A stretch of 64,000 nucleotides of DNA, from the NCBI GenBank assembly GCA_023663185.1, contig JAMPHY010000010.1:1-64000 (forward strand), in the 5' to 3' direction. Position 1 is the stretch's first letter; every line of letters begins with the position of its first letter. The notes under the pieces were generated by a model. It searched no databases, was not told the DNA's origin, and saw nothing but the letters and a program-made list of their open reading frames with translations. This DNA comes from Clostridiales bacterium. Lineage in GTDB: Bacteria; Bacillota; Clostridia; Lachnospirales; Lachnospiraceae. Shown piece by piece: positions 8,953 to 17,891 of this stretch. A program made the translations under genes and the position numbers.

Positions 8953-10971
8953 CTATGCGTAATACTTAAACCTACCCACCAGTCCTTTAAGTACGTCTGC
9001 CTGCGCCGATAACTCTTGAGAAGCTGCCGCGCACTCCTCAGAAGTTGCGGAGTTGGATTCTACTACCGACGCGATTTGATTGATACCCTCGGTAATCTGC
9101 GCCGTAGCCTCCGCCTGATTGTCAGACGCCTCTGCAATCTCAGCAATCGATTCACTTACAATCTTCGCATTATCCACAACACGTAACAGTGATTCCGCTG
9201 TAGAATTTGCCAGTCTGGTTCCATCTTCTACCGCCATGATTGCGTTCTGTATCAAATCCTTTGTATTTTTTGCCGCCTCGCTGCTTTGTTCGGAAAGAAT
9301 ACCCACCTGTGTAGCGACTACCGCAAACCCTCTTCCTGCCTCACCTGCTCTTGCCGCCTCAATGGAAGCGTTCAGTGCAAGCAGATTGGTTTGCGATGCG
9401 ATTTCTTCAATGCTGCTGATAATCTCTGCAATCTTATTGGAAGCCTCTCTGATTCGTTCCATCGCCTCTGTACTTTGTCGCATCTGTTCGTTACTCTCAA
9501 CCACCTGATTATTCATTCCTGCCATAATTGTACTTACTTTTGCGGCATTCTCGGCATTAATATGTATTTTTTCCGCTATATCCGTCATGGTCGCAGTAAG
9601 TTCCTCCACAGCGCTAGCCTGGTCGGTCGCGCCTTCTGCCAGAAGCTGTGATGCACCGGCAAGGTCCATGGAACCCTTTCTGACGCTCTCAGTATTATCA
9701 TCAATCTCCCGCATGGCAGTACTCAGCGAACTAATAATGGCTCGGAAAGATTCGCTAATATGCACAAAGTCGCCCCTATAATCCTCATCAACACTAATCT
9801 TGAAGTTTCCATCAGCCAATTCTGCCAAATCCTTAATAACATCTTCAATAATCGTATGTAATTCGAGCATTGTTTCTTTCATGCTATTCAATAGGAGCGC
9901 GGTTTCATCATTCTCAGTAGGTTCAGGCACTTCTGAATGGATATCGCCTTCCGCCAAAAGCTTCAATCTGTCTACCGCTACATTCAACGGTTCTGCTACT
10001 GCTTTTCCTAATGCAATACCGTTCTTAATGCCAATCAGGGTAAATGCGATTACAAAAACAACAGTAAGCGCCAGCGCCAGATAAAGCATACCTAAAAAAT
10101 TATTTCTAATTGCCGCCACTCCAATACTCCAGCCATCTGTCTGTGGAACCGGAGAATAAGCAACTACCTTCGTTTTTCCATTATAGCTGTATGTACCTGT
10201 ACCATTCTCTCCCTTAACCATTTCCTTACAGATTTCACTGTATTTCTTTAACTTGGGATTGGTATCCCCCAGCGCGACGCTATTCTCCACGCCTACAAGA
10301 GATGAATCTATATCAGCAATAGTGATACCGTTTTTATCCAGCATAAATGCCGTGCCGCCATCTCCTACCTGTATCGAACGCATAATATCATTAAGGAACT
10401 CTCCGTCCGGCATATATGCGATAACGCCAACCGGCGTCGTCCCCGGAATACCGCCTTCCCACAATGGCGCCGATACCACATAAAATACAGACTTAGACGC
10501 TTCGTTATAAACCGGCGTAGAAATGTAAGTGTTCCCTTTCATACCCTCCTCAAAGAAAGCCATACTAGAAAAATCTGTGCCGCTAATTATGTCAATACCG
10601 TTGCTGTCAAGAATATAACCCCCGTCAAAATCGTGATCCGCAATTCTTTGATTAAGGATTGCCGCCTTTTCCTCTACCGATTTCTCCGGGTCTGCAAGTC
10701 TGGCAATACTTCCCGTTTCATAAGCAATCGCAACATATTGCTGCAGGGCTGCTGAAACATAATTTGCCGCCACGTCGGAAGTGTTATTGATTGTCTTTGA
10801 GACTGCGCTGATTGAAGAAATATAGTTCAAAACTGACGCCACTATTCCCAATACAAGACAGCAGATTATAACAATTTGTCCAAAACGCTTGGAAATTTTT
10901 GTCTCAATACTGACAAATCCACCCTCACTTTTCCCGCCTGATACTTTTTTTGTTCTTGCTTCTTTTTGCAT
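8953..10971 (-). CDS. Methyl-accepting chemotaxis protein
   Basis: 672 residues. A transmembrane helix near 28-50 and a second near 290-312 bracket a roughly 240-residue extracellular sensor, probably a Cache domain (it contains the DGGTAFMLDKNGITIAD segment typical of dCache/PAS-like folds). A HAMP-like linker and a cytoplasmic signalling domain follow, with the hairpin tip NLLALNASIEAARAGEAGR. It would signal to CheA/CheW, which are not in this window. The start ATG follows GGGGGTTAATCT. It is downstream of two c-di-GMP/FIST signalling genes, forming a sensory cluster. The ligand cannot be told from sequence; sugar or amino acid sensing is common for the family. Confidence 0.92.
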   Translation of the reverse strand: MQKEARTKKVSGGKSEGGFVSIETKISKRFGQIVIICCLVLGIVASVLNYISSISAVSKTINNTSDVAANYVSAALQQYVAIAYETGSIARLADPEKSVEEKAAILNQRIADHDFDGGYILDSNGIDIISGTDFSSMAFFEEGMKGNTYISTPVYNEASKSVFYVVSAPLWEGGIPGTTPVGVIAYMPDGEFLNDIMRSIQVGDGGTAFMLDKNGITIADIDSSLVGVENSVALGDTNPKLKKYSEICKEMVKGENGTGTYSYNGKTKVVAYSPVPQTDGWSIGVAAIRNNFLGMLYLALALTVVFVIAFTLIGIKNGIALGKAVAEPLNVAVDRLKLLAEGDIHSEVPEPTENDETALLLNSMKETMLELHTIIEDVIKDLAELADGNFKISVDEDYRGDFVHISESFRAIISSLSTAMREIDDNTESVRKGSMDLAGASQLLAEGATDQASAVEELTATMTDIAEKIHINAENAAKVSTIMAGMNNQVVESNEQMRQSTEAMERIREASNKIAEIISSIEEIASQTNLLALNASIEAARAGEAGRGFAVVATQVGILSEQSSEAAKNTKDLIQNAIMAVEDGTRLANSTAESLLRVVDNAKIVSESIAEIAEASDNQAEATAQITEGINQIASVVESNSATSEECAAASQELSAQADVLKGLVGRFKYYA

Positions 10972-11108
10972 AGATTAACCCCCATTTCCTCATACATATT
11001 ACGCAAATAACATAAATTAACTAAAATCATCGGATAAGTATAGAGTATAAAAGATAAGCAAAAGATATCTTAGCCACGACACAATATATTCATCTGAAAT
11101 ATTAGAAA

Positions 11109-11138
11109 ATTATAATTATAATATATCATATTGTGCAA
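11109..11138 (-). promoter_or_regulatory. Probable sigma-A promoter of the chemoreceptor gene
   Basis: On the minus strand TTGCAC (11133-11138) and TATAAT (11109-11114) are 18 bases apart, about 130 bases before the chemoreceptor start. No convincing sigma-D (motility) promoter was seen in this 311-base gap, which otherwise holds only the spoIIID-leader copy at 11179-11267 and AT-rich sequence. Confidence 0.5.
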
Positions 11139-11178
11139 ACTTTTTCTACTTTTTTTATAATTTTATTTTTAATTTTAT

Positions 11179-11267
11179 TTACAATATCCACGCCTTAACC
11201 ATATAATCTTTCAAAACCCCCTCAAGAATACCTTTTTACATTGTATGAGTATTCCGAGGGGGTATGA
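11179..11267 (-). repeat. Second copy of the spoIIID promoter/palindrome with truncated spoIIID start
   Basis: On the minus strand this repeats the spoIIID upstream region: a TCATAC-like -35 (11262-11267), CATACAAT -10 (11240-11247), a palindrome with 14-bp arms (11217-11231 with 11249-11262), a GAGGGGG ribosome binding site and a TTG start at 11214. It then reads MKDYMVKAWIL and stops at 11179-11181. Real spoIIID here starts MKEYIEERAI, so about five codons resemble it before the copy decays. It lies about 210 bases upstream of the chemoreceptor and could drive it late in sporulation, or be inert. Confidence 0.65.
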
Positions 11268-11282
11268 TTGTTTAGAGCAGTA

Positions 11283-12929
11283 TTATACAGTTTCTTTATT
11301 TAACAGTTGTTCAAAATCTGTCCGGCAGACAGGGCGTGAATAATGATATCCCTGAAGCAACGTAGCGTTTAACTCTCCTACAATATCCGCTACTTTGCCG
11401 TTCTCCACGCCTTCTATAATAGAGTTATATCCTAAGCGCCTGCACATTCCCAACAGACTGTCAACAATCACATAATCTATGTCGTGCCCCGGCTGCGCAA
11501 GCTCTCTGATAAAAGAATGCTCCACCTTAATATAATCCACCGGAAGCCATTTCAGCATTTCCATAGAAGCATATGCAGTACCAAAATCGTCCAATGCTAT
11601 TTTAAAACCGTATTCCCGCAGCCTGCCAAACATAGCAGCAAGCTCTTTGGGGGCTTCTACCTGACAGCTTTCCGTAAGCTCTATAATGATATATTGCGGA
11701 TTGACTCCGTACTTTTCCGCGCAGGAAATCGCTCTTTTTTCAAAATCATCATCTATAAACTGCTGATAAGATACGTTAAAGCTTACCTTCAGTTCTCCGT
11801 ATGTATCGCGCCATGCCGCCTGCTGTTTGATTGCCTGCTCCATAACCCAGAAGCCCACTTCATGAATATCGCCGTAGTCCTCCAAAACCTTAATAAACTC
11901 CATCGGATAAGAGTCTTTAATTCTTTCACCCTTCCAGCGCAAAAGACATTCACAGCCGGCAATCTTATTAGTGTCAGGATTGATAAACGGCTGGAAAAAC
12001 AATTCAAATCCTTGAAAATCATTCTTAATGCACTGTTTTAAATCTTCCCGCAAAACTAACCCTCTTTCATGTTTAGCGGCAATCTCTTCTGAAAAGAAAG
12101 CTAGGTTTCCTCTACGATTATTCTTAGCATACTCTAACGAATGCTCCAATTTATTTATAAGTTCTTCCCTATCGCCTGCGTCTTTAGGGAAAAACACGCC
12201 GCCTGCCGATATGGAAATACCGACTTTGCGCCCGTCCTCTAGTTTCATAATCTCTGTTTCGCAGCGCAATTTTTCATAAAAATCCGTTACTTCCTGCATA
12301 TTTGAGGCAAAGGCGATAACCATAAATTCGTCGCCGCTGAACCGCAGCACTTTCCAGCCGGAATTAGACAAATCGCTTATTTTTCTTGAAAATTTAATCA
12401 AAATCTCATCGCCAATGTTATAACCATAATTGCTCACAATTTTCCTAAATCCGTCCATACCGATTAAAATAGCAATTCCGGGTTGCGAAACAAAATCATA
12501 ATAGTGCATGTCCTGTGTTGTCAAAAGTCCGGTCAAAGAATCATACTTACTCTGCCCGTCTATCCTTGTCATAAGCCCCGCAAAAATAATAGGATTACCT
12601 TCCGCATCTCTGATTACGCTGCCCTTGCATTCCACCCAGATATATTCTCCTGCTGCATTCCGTGTCCTGTATTGGCAGTCGTGATATTTCTTTTTACCGG
12701 AAAATACGCCGCTGATATCATCTGTATAAATCGTCAAATCGTCCGGATGCACATGCTTCGCCCACATATTAGCCGCATCTTCCATATACTCGCCTTCCAA
12801 ACCGAAATAATCCACGGCTGCTTTAGACCATCTGGAAACATCGGTCTTCATATCGCATACATAGATGTAAACATTATCAGACGACGATGCAAACGCTTCA
12901 AACAATTCATTATTGAAAATATCACTCAT
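11283..12929 (-). CDS. PAS-GGDEF-EAL cyclic di-GMP signalling protein
   Basis: 548 residues with a PAS sensor (about 15-130, ending in a PAC-like segment), a GGDEF domain whose signature is RFSGDEFM, and a C-terminal EAL domain. EAL catalytic positions are mostly kept: ECLLRW in place of EAL, FNVSYQQF, ELTES, DDFGTAYAS, DYIKVEH and EGVEN. The KxD motif reads KVE. This suggests a phosphodiesterase, perhaps with a regulatory or weakly active cyclase domain. No transmembrane segment is seen, so it is cytosolic. GGGGGATTAGC precedes the ATG. It is 58 bases downstream of the FIST-GGDEF gene on the same strand, and they probably work in the same c-di-GMP circuit. Confidence 0.9.
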   Translation of the reverse strand: MSDIFNNELFEAFASSSDNVYIYVCDMKTDVSRWSKAAVDYFGLEGEYMEDAANMWAKHVHPDDLTIYTDDISGVFSGKKKYHDCQYRTRNAAGEYIWVECKGSVIRDAEGNPIIFAGLMTRIDGQSKYDSLTGLLTTQDMHYYDFVSQPGIAILIGMDGFRKIVSNYGYNIGDEILIKFSRKISDLSNSGWKVLRFSGDEFMVIAFASNMQEVTDFYEKLRCETEIMKLEDGRKVGISISAGGVFFPKDAGDREELINKLEHSLEYAKNNRRGNLAFFSEEIAAKHERGLVLREDLKQCIKNDFQGFELFFQPFINPDTNKIAGCECLLRWKGERIKDSYPMEFIKVLEDYGDIHEVGFWVMEQAIKQQAAWRDTYGELKVSFNVSYQQFIDDDFEKRAISCAEKYGVNPQYIIIELTESCQVEAPKELAAMFGRLREYGFKIALDDFGTAYASMEMLKWLPVDYIKVEHSFIRELAQPGHDIDYVIVDSLLGMCRRLGYNSIIEGVENGKVADIVGELNATLLQGYHYSRPVCRTDFEQLLNKETV

Positions 12930-12987
12930 GCTAATCCCCCATTCTTACCAACTTATGATGTTTGTACTTAATTCTCATAGCCACAAC

Positions 12988-14757
12988 TTAATCCAGTCGT
13001 ACTACCTGATTTTTACCTGCTGCCTTTGCCGTATAAAGAGCCTTGTCCACCCTATTGTAAAGCGTATCAGCAGTTTCATCTTTTGCCTGCGTCACGCCGA
13101 TACTTACTGTCTGGCACCCTGCTGTTTCATAAGATATCGAAGCAAACTCCTTGCGGATTTTCTCTGCCAGCTCTTCCGCATAGTCCGCATTGCTGTCCGA
13201 CAACAATATCATAAACTCTTCGCCGCCCCAGCGTCCAAGCGAGCAGGAATGTACTCCTATCGTTGTTTTTCTCAAGACGTCGGATAACGCCTGAATTACA
13301 TGGTCGCCTTCTTTGTGTCCGTATATATCGTTTACCTTTTTAAAATTATCAATATCTAACATAATCAAGGAAATATCGCTGTCTGTTCCCTGATTTTTGC
13401 GTTTGTCTAAAGCGCTGCGGATTTTTCTCTCAATCTCCGCACGGTTATAAAGCCTTGTCAGACCGTCTGTAACGGAGCTTAGAGCAAGCTTCATATTCAT
13501 TTCCTCCAGTTCGGCGGTAGACGCCTCGATAAAGGAAACAAAACGCCTGATAATAGGAATCTTTTCATTATTATCAATCTGCGCCTTAGCAATATTCACT
13601 TTTTCGCTTGTTGTCGGCATATCGCCTTCCCGCATGGCGACAATTACAAGCGTCACATTGAAATTGAGCATATCGCTCCCTATACGGATAAACTCGCCAT
13701 GCGTGTAAAAGCCTGTAGTAGGCGCGACGCTGTTAAACAAAATCGTCTCGTCGCTGATATTTTCATCTCCCCAGAACGCCTTTCTTGCCGCGCAAGAAAA
13801 AGTCTGGATAACCTCCGGTCTGAAATCCGCTATCTTCTGTCCGTCCTGCCTGATACTTGCAAGAATTGTCTCCGGATCCCCATAGGCAAGCCTGACAATC
13901 GCATCTTCCTGCACATCGGAAGACATTACAAGCGAATCGTCGTCATTGACCGCCAGCGGACAACGCAGGATATCAATATCGCCATGCTCCAGAAAAAGCG
14001 GAAATTCAAGCGTATTTGAGAAAAATCTGTCGTTTTTATTGATATTTAAAAATCTCTTATATACGTCTAACGCCGGTTTTCCGTCCAGCTCGTACAAAAT
14101 CTCCCTGTCCGCCTTTGTGACTTTGAATCGTCTTTTTAACGGTTTCCAACCCGAAATAAAGGTACTGTATGTATGGAAGTCTTTTCCGCCAAGCATGAGA
14201 AAAACAATGCCGTGTCCTAAGAAATCATTTCCTTTAGAAAAGACTACCGCCGTATCATCGTCCATATCCGGATTAAAGGCGCCGCCGCCAAAAACTTGAA
14301 TATCCTCGCGCAAGCCGCTCATTTCATTGCAGAACTCCATCATGGACATATCCATGATAGTAGCGTGCATTTCCACTGCCTGAACCCACGGATTCTCATC
14401 ACAACATTTTTTAAGCGTTTCCACGTCCTGCGCCGCATTTTCCTCTGAAAACGGCATTTGCAAAATCTTCGCCTTAGTAGTCTCATATTCAAAAATAGTA
14501 CAAGTTAGAATAATTTTGGAATCTGACAACGCGCCATCTATAATATTGGCGTTCGTTGTGCAACCCAAATACAGCGCATCCGGCATTTCCTTATCCAGAA
14601 AATCACAAACATGCCGAATATGTTCAAAATCCATATCCTCAGAATATATTCTGAATATGGTAGTATAGGCCGAATGGGAAGTTTTCCACTCTTTAATCTC
14701 CTTCAGCCTTTCAAGCAATCCCTCATCGTCTTTGTAGAGAATTTGAAACTGTTTCAT
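12988..14757 (-). CDS. FIST-domain diguanylate cyclase
   Basis: About 589 residues from the ATG at 14757, which has AAGAAGGAG upstream; a longer in-frame start at 14799 lacks a ribosome binding site. The N-terminal about 380 residues are FIST_N/FIST_C sensor domains (segments CTTNANIIDG and FGGGAFNPDM), thought to bind small ligands such as amino acids. The C-terminal about 165 residues are a GGDEF domain with an intact RWGGEEFM signature and the DGLTRLYNR entry motif. It should make c-di-GMP in response to a cytosolic signal. Its direct downstream neighbour is a PAS-GGDEF-EAL protein, giving a make/break pair. Confidence 0.9.
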   Translation of the reverse strand: MKQFQILYKDDEGLLERLKEIKEWKTSHSAYTTIFRIYSEDMDFEHIRHVCDFLDKEMPDALYLGCTTNANIIDGALSDSKIILTCTIFEYETTKAKILQMPFSEENAAQDVETLKKCCDENPWVQAVEMHATIMDMSMMEFCNEMSGLREDIQVFGGGAFNPDMDDDTAVVFSKGNDFLGHGIVFLMLGGKDFHTYSTFISGWKPLKRRFKVTKADREILYELDGKPALDVYKRFLNINKNDRFFSNTLEFPLFLEHGDIDILRCPLAVNDDDSLVMSSDVQEDAIVRLAYGDPETILASIRQDGQKIADFRPEVIQTFSCAARKAFWGDENISDETILFNSVAPTTGFYTHGEFIRIGSDMLNFNVTLVIVAMREGDMPTTSEKVNIAKAQIDNNEKIPIIRRFVSFIEASTAELEEMNMKLALSSVTDGLTRLYNRAEIERKIRSALDKRKNQGTDSDISLIMLDIDNFKKVNDIYGHKEGDHVIQALSDVLRKTTIGVHSCSLGRWGGEEFMILLSDSNADYAEELAEKIRKEFASISYETAGCQTVSIGVTQAKDETADTLYNRVDKALYTAKAAGKNQVVRLD

Positions 14758-14876
14758 GGCTTTCTCCTTCTTGTGTGTTAATATTATTAATAACTTCACA
14801 GCAGAATTGTAAATTGTTTTATATCTGCTGATATCTATGTTCTATTATAATTCTTCTGTATTGTTTTGGCAATCTT

Positions 14877-14931
14877 AAAAAACGCTTCTAAATACATTGG
14901 CATTCTGTCCCTTTGTATTTTAAGAAGCTTT
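14877..14931 (-). terminator. Terminator of the DUF4143 ATPase gene
   Basis: On the minus strand AAGCTTCTTAAAATACA pairs, with one bulge, with TGTATTTAGAAGCG and is followed by TTTTTT. It begins a few bases after the stop of the ATPase gene. Confidence 0.75.
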
Positions 14932-14936
14932 TTGTC

Positions 14937-16163
14937 TCATATTGCCCCTGCCGGAAAATACCATGTTTCTCGGTTGTATGGCAGCATTTCCTCCGCTATG
15001 CACAATACTATTCCCGGTTGGACATTCATTTTTAACTTACTAAGCGCAGAAAAGTTCTTGTCTGCATGGTTCGGCATCTTTGCCTTTTTAATCTCTATCG
15101 GGTATATCTTATCTCCCTCCACAAATAACAGGTCAATTTCTTTTCCGTCAATATCCCGATAGTAATATAAACCCGGTCGCTTTCCCGCGTTATAATAACT
15201 TTTTACAATCTCGCTGACAACATAAGTTTCAAAAAAAGCGCCGTCCATTGCACCGTTTTCTAAAGTCTCTGCATTAGGCCATCTGCACAAATATGCGGCA
15301 AGACCGGTATCCATAAAATACATTTTAGGCGTCTTAACCAGCCTATTTGTAATATTGCTATAATACGGTCGCAGAATAAAAATAATTCCTGAACGCTCCA
15401 AAATAGCCACCCACTCCTTTGCCGTGGGCGCTGATATACCGATGGCATTGGCAATCTCACTGTACTTTAATTCCATGGAAGTCCTAGCTGCCATAAATAC
15501 AAGAAAATCGTAGAACTCACCCAGCTTTCCCACGAGCGATAATTCTTTAATATCCCGTTCCAGATAAGTATTAATATAATCTGTATAAAACCGCTCCCTA
15601 TCTAAATCAGTTGCAATAAGCTTAGGCATTCCACCTTCAAAAATCCGCTCGTATATCGCATGGACATTCTTCGGCTCATAATCCTGTATTCTTTTACGAA
15701 GATATTCTAATTTCGGTTGAAATATGTCCGACTTCCGCCCTTCCAGTTCTGCCGCCGACAAACCGGACATATCAAAGACAGCAATCCTACCCGCCAATGA
15801 CTCTGACACGTCTTTCATCATTTTGAATTTTTGTGAACTGGTAAGCCAATACATTCCATTGTTATCTTCGCCATCTAATGCCCGCTTATCTACAATCCGC
15901 TTCATTTCCAAAAGAATAGACGGAACTCTCTGAAACTCATCAATCAAAAGCGGATAACCATAAGTTTCAAAAAAAAGCTCCGGGTCTTTTTCCGCCAGTC
16001 TTCTTGCATTCCCATCGTCCAACGTCACATAACGACGTTCTTTTTCTTTAATATGATTCAGCATGGTAGATTTTCCGACCTGACGCTGCCCGCACACCAT
16101 GACTACCGGATAAAATTTTGAGGTTTCCCTGACTTGAGCCTCTAAATGTCGCTGAATATACAA
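14937..16163 (-). CDS. AAA-type ATPase with C-terminal DUF4143
   Basis: 408 residues. The N-terminal AAA ATPase has Walker A GQRQVGKST near residues 25-33 and a Walker B region ending in LIDEFQRVP. The middle holds a winged-helix-like segment (YSEIANAIGISAPTAKEWV), and the C-terminal DUF4143 has a PD-(D/E)XK-like core, GKEIDLLFVEGDKIYPIEIKK. These proteins are common and often variable between strains; their role is unknown. The start is a TTG with a strong GAGGGGGA Shine-Dalgarno. It is a single-gene unit with its own promoter (16210-16238) and terminator. Confidence 0.85.
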   Translation of the reverse strand: MYIQRHLEAQVRETSKFYPVVMVCGQRQVGKSTMLNHIKEKERRYVTLDDGNARRLAEKDPELFFETYGYPLLIDEFQRVPSILLEMKRIVDKRALDGEDNNGMYWLTSSQKFKMMKDVSESLAGRIAVFDMSGLSAAELEGRKSDIFQPKLEYLRKRIQDYEPKNVHAIYERIFEGGMPKLIATDLDRERFYTDYINTYLERDIKELSLVGKLGEFYDFLVFMAARTSMELKYSEIANAIGISAPTAKEWVAILERSGIIFILRPYYSNITNRLVKTPKMYFMDTGLAAYLCRWPNAETLENGAMDGAFFETYVVSEIVKSYYNAGKRPGLYYYRDIDGKEIDLLFVEGDKIYPIEIKKAKMPNHADKNFSALSKLKMNVQPGIVLCIAEEMLPYNRETWYFPAGAI

Positions 16164-16209
16164 TGTTCTTCCCCCTCGTTACACTTCGAGAAAAATAATT
16201 TCTCACTTT

Positions 16210-16238
16210 ATTTTACTCAGATTGTTAGGGGATGTCAA
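16210..16238 (-). promoter_or_regulatory. Sigma-A promoter of the DUF4143 ATPase gene
   Basis: Minus strand TTGACA (16233-16238), a 17-base spacer and TAAAAT (16210-16215), about 45 bases before the TTG start. The 306-base gap between this gene and the divergent padR holds this promoter and the padR promoter/operator, and nothing else that I could recognise. Confidence 0.75.
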
Positions 16239-16403
16239 GGTGGAATGAAGGCATTGTTTGCTTAATTTATTTAAGTTTTTCTGATATGGTTTTTTAATAT
16301 GTTTTACTTTTATAGTTGAGTTAATGGTTCATATTTGAAGGATGTTTCCCCATTTTTGAAAATTTCCGCATAAACCAAAAGTTGCTATTTTTCTTAAAGT
16401 TTA

Positions 16404-16441
16404 TTGACAAGTAGGAATAACATTACTATAATATTATAGTA
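16404..16441 (+). promoter_or_regulatory. padR promoter with overlapping palindromic operator
   Basis: TTGACA (16404-16409), a 17-base spacer and TATAAT (16427-16432) form a near-ideal promoter. The -10 lies inside the perfect 18-bp palindrome TACTATAATATTATAGTA (16424-16441). PadR family regulators often repress their own operon by binding such sites, so autoregulation of the padR-CPBP pair is likely. Confidence 0.75.
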
Positions 16442-16469
16442 GTATTGAAATACAGTATAGGAGGAGTAT

Positions 16470-17003
16470 ATGTTATCAAAATCTGCAACTATGATGTTAG
16501 GGTTGATAAATAAACAGCCACAAAACGCTTATGAAATAATTAAAGTCTTGGAATATATGAATGTAAAATGGTGGTATAACATAGCAGATTCAACGGTATA
16601 TGCTACGCTTCGGACGTTGGATAACAAAGGGTTGATTGTCGGTGTATCTGAAAAGAATGGAAACATGCCCTACCGTACAGTCTATTCAATAAGCGATAGA
16701 GGAAAATTTGAACTAAAAGATACTTTAATGAAATCTATATTATCTTTTGATTTTGACACAAATATATTTTCGATTGCAGCATTTTTTCTTGATTTTTTTG
16801 AACCTAATGAGCAAATTTCTCTTTTGAAACAAAGAGCGGAAATGCTTAAAAAACATATTGCAGGAATTGAAAATTGGATTTTACATCAAGAAAATAATAC
16901 AATACCTTTTTCGCATATTGTAACAGTCGAGCGCATGGCAGACCTTGCAAAAACAGAATTGTGCGGAACATACAAATTACTTGAAACACTCAAAATAATT
17001 TAG
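16470..17003 (+). CDS. PadR family transcriptional regulator
   Basis: 177 residues with an N-terminal winged helix typical of PadR (MLGLINKQPQNAYEIIKVL, then DSTVYATLRTLDNKGLI and a YRTVYSISDRG wing) and a C-terminal helical dimerisation segment. PadR proteins are usually repressors that respond to small molecules, often toxic ones, and control a neighbouring membrane gene. The ATG follows AGGAGGAGTAT. The gene sits 18 bases ahead of a CPBP protease-family gene, and its promoter carries a palindromic operator. Both genes are more AT-rich than their flanks. Confidence 0.9.
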   Translation: MLSKSATMMLGLINKQPQNAYEIIKVLEYMNVKWWYNIADSTVYATLRTLDNKGLIVGVSEKNGNMPYRTVYSISDRGKFELKDTLMKSILSFDFDTNIFSIAAFFLDFFEPNEQISLLKQRAEMLKKHIAGIENWILHQENNTIPFSHIVTVERMADLAKTELCGTYKLLETLKII

Positions 17004-17021
17004 AGGAAAGAATATTAAATT

Positions 17022-17891
17022 ATGAGAAAATACAAACTATTCCTGTTTCTTATTTGTATAGAAATAATGATAATAATCAGTATTGCATTAGCCAACCTCA
17101 ATCCGGCGCCTGCACTTTATTTTATTTTCTATAATCTTATTTATGGATTGATATTCAGTTTTCTTATTCCTCTATATTATTTACACAAAGAAAAAGAATT
17201 GCCGGCTTCTGTTGGTATTAAAAAACCGGGTATACGACAATTTGTTGTTTTATTTTGCTTTGTTGCATTTTCAATCGGTGGACAGCTTATTCCGAAGATA
17301 GTTGCAGGCGAACAATTACTTTGGCATTTATTGCCTATGGGTATTGTGCCGCTTATTATGACTACTTTTTTTGAGGAATTTCTATTTCGTGGATTTGTGC
17401 AAGGCAGGGTTGCGCAACAATTTGGCTGGTTGCCTGCAATTTTAGTTTCCGGGCTAATGTTTTCACTTTACCATTTAGGATATCCCGGTTTCCGCACTTT
17501 AGGAGATATTCTTCTATTATTTGGCGTAGGTCTTGGATTTGCGATTGCATACAAACTTTCAGACAACAATCTAATTGTGTCTTATTTTGTAAATCTACCA
17601 AATGCTTTTGTTACTTATATGTTGAAATATAATCAGTTTCCAACTATGAGATTCAGTTCTACCATCGCGGCGATTATCACAGTGATTTTGATTGTGCTAA
17701 CCCTATCGACAGTGTGGGAAAACGATATTTTCATGACAAAGAAAGCTTTCCTTTATGATAACATCAAAATTTCTACCCCACATACCCCTCTCCACGAAGC
17801 GACTGCAAAGATTCATCAACTGCCTGCGCAAGCTCCCGATGTGCGCCATAATACAGACACAACTGGTTCAGAGCATTCAAGGCGTCCTTAA
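17022..17891 (+). CDS. CPBP family intramembrane metalloprotease
   Basis: 289 residues with about seven hydrophobic segments. The CPBP (Abi/CAAX protease) motifs are present: EEFLFRG near residue 123 and the SLYHLGYP histidine motif near 157. The family includes bacteriocin self-immunity proteins and membrane proteases, and the PadR partner suggests response to membrane stress. The last about 40 residues (after KKAFLYDN) are hydrophilic and run antisense through the 3' end of the convergent GNAT-MazG gene, overlapping it by 119 bases. That tail is probably not native: the original stop may have been lost by a deletion or insertion near 17765. Confidence 0.85.
   Translation: MRKYKLFLFLICIEIMIIISIALANLNPAPALYFIFYNLIYGLIFSFLIPLYYLHKEKELPASVGIKKPGIRQFVVLFCFVAFSIGGQLIPKIVAGEQLLWHLLPMGIVPLIMTTFFEEFLFRGFVQGRVAQQFGWLPAILVSGLMFSLYHLGYPGFRTLGDILLLFGVGLGFAIAYKLSDNNLIVSYFVNLPNAFVTYMLKYNQFPTMRFSSTIAAIITVILIVLTLSTVWENDIFMTKKAFLYDNIKISTPHTPLHEATAKIHQLPAQAPDVRHNTDTTGSEHSRRP

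Noticed and set aside
11484-12041. 185-codon open frame opposite the GGDEF-EAL gene
   Set aside because: Antisense shadow of a conserved EAL domain; no start signal or recognisable domain.
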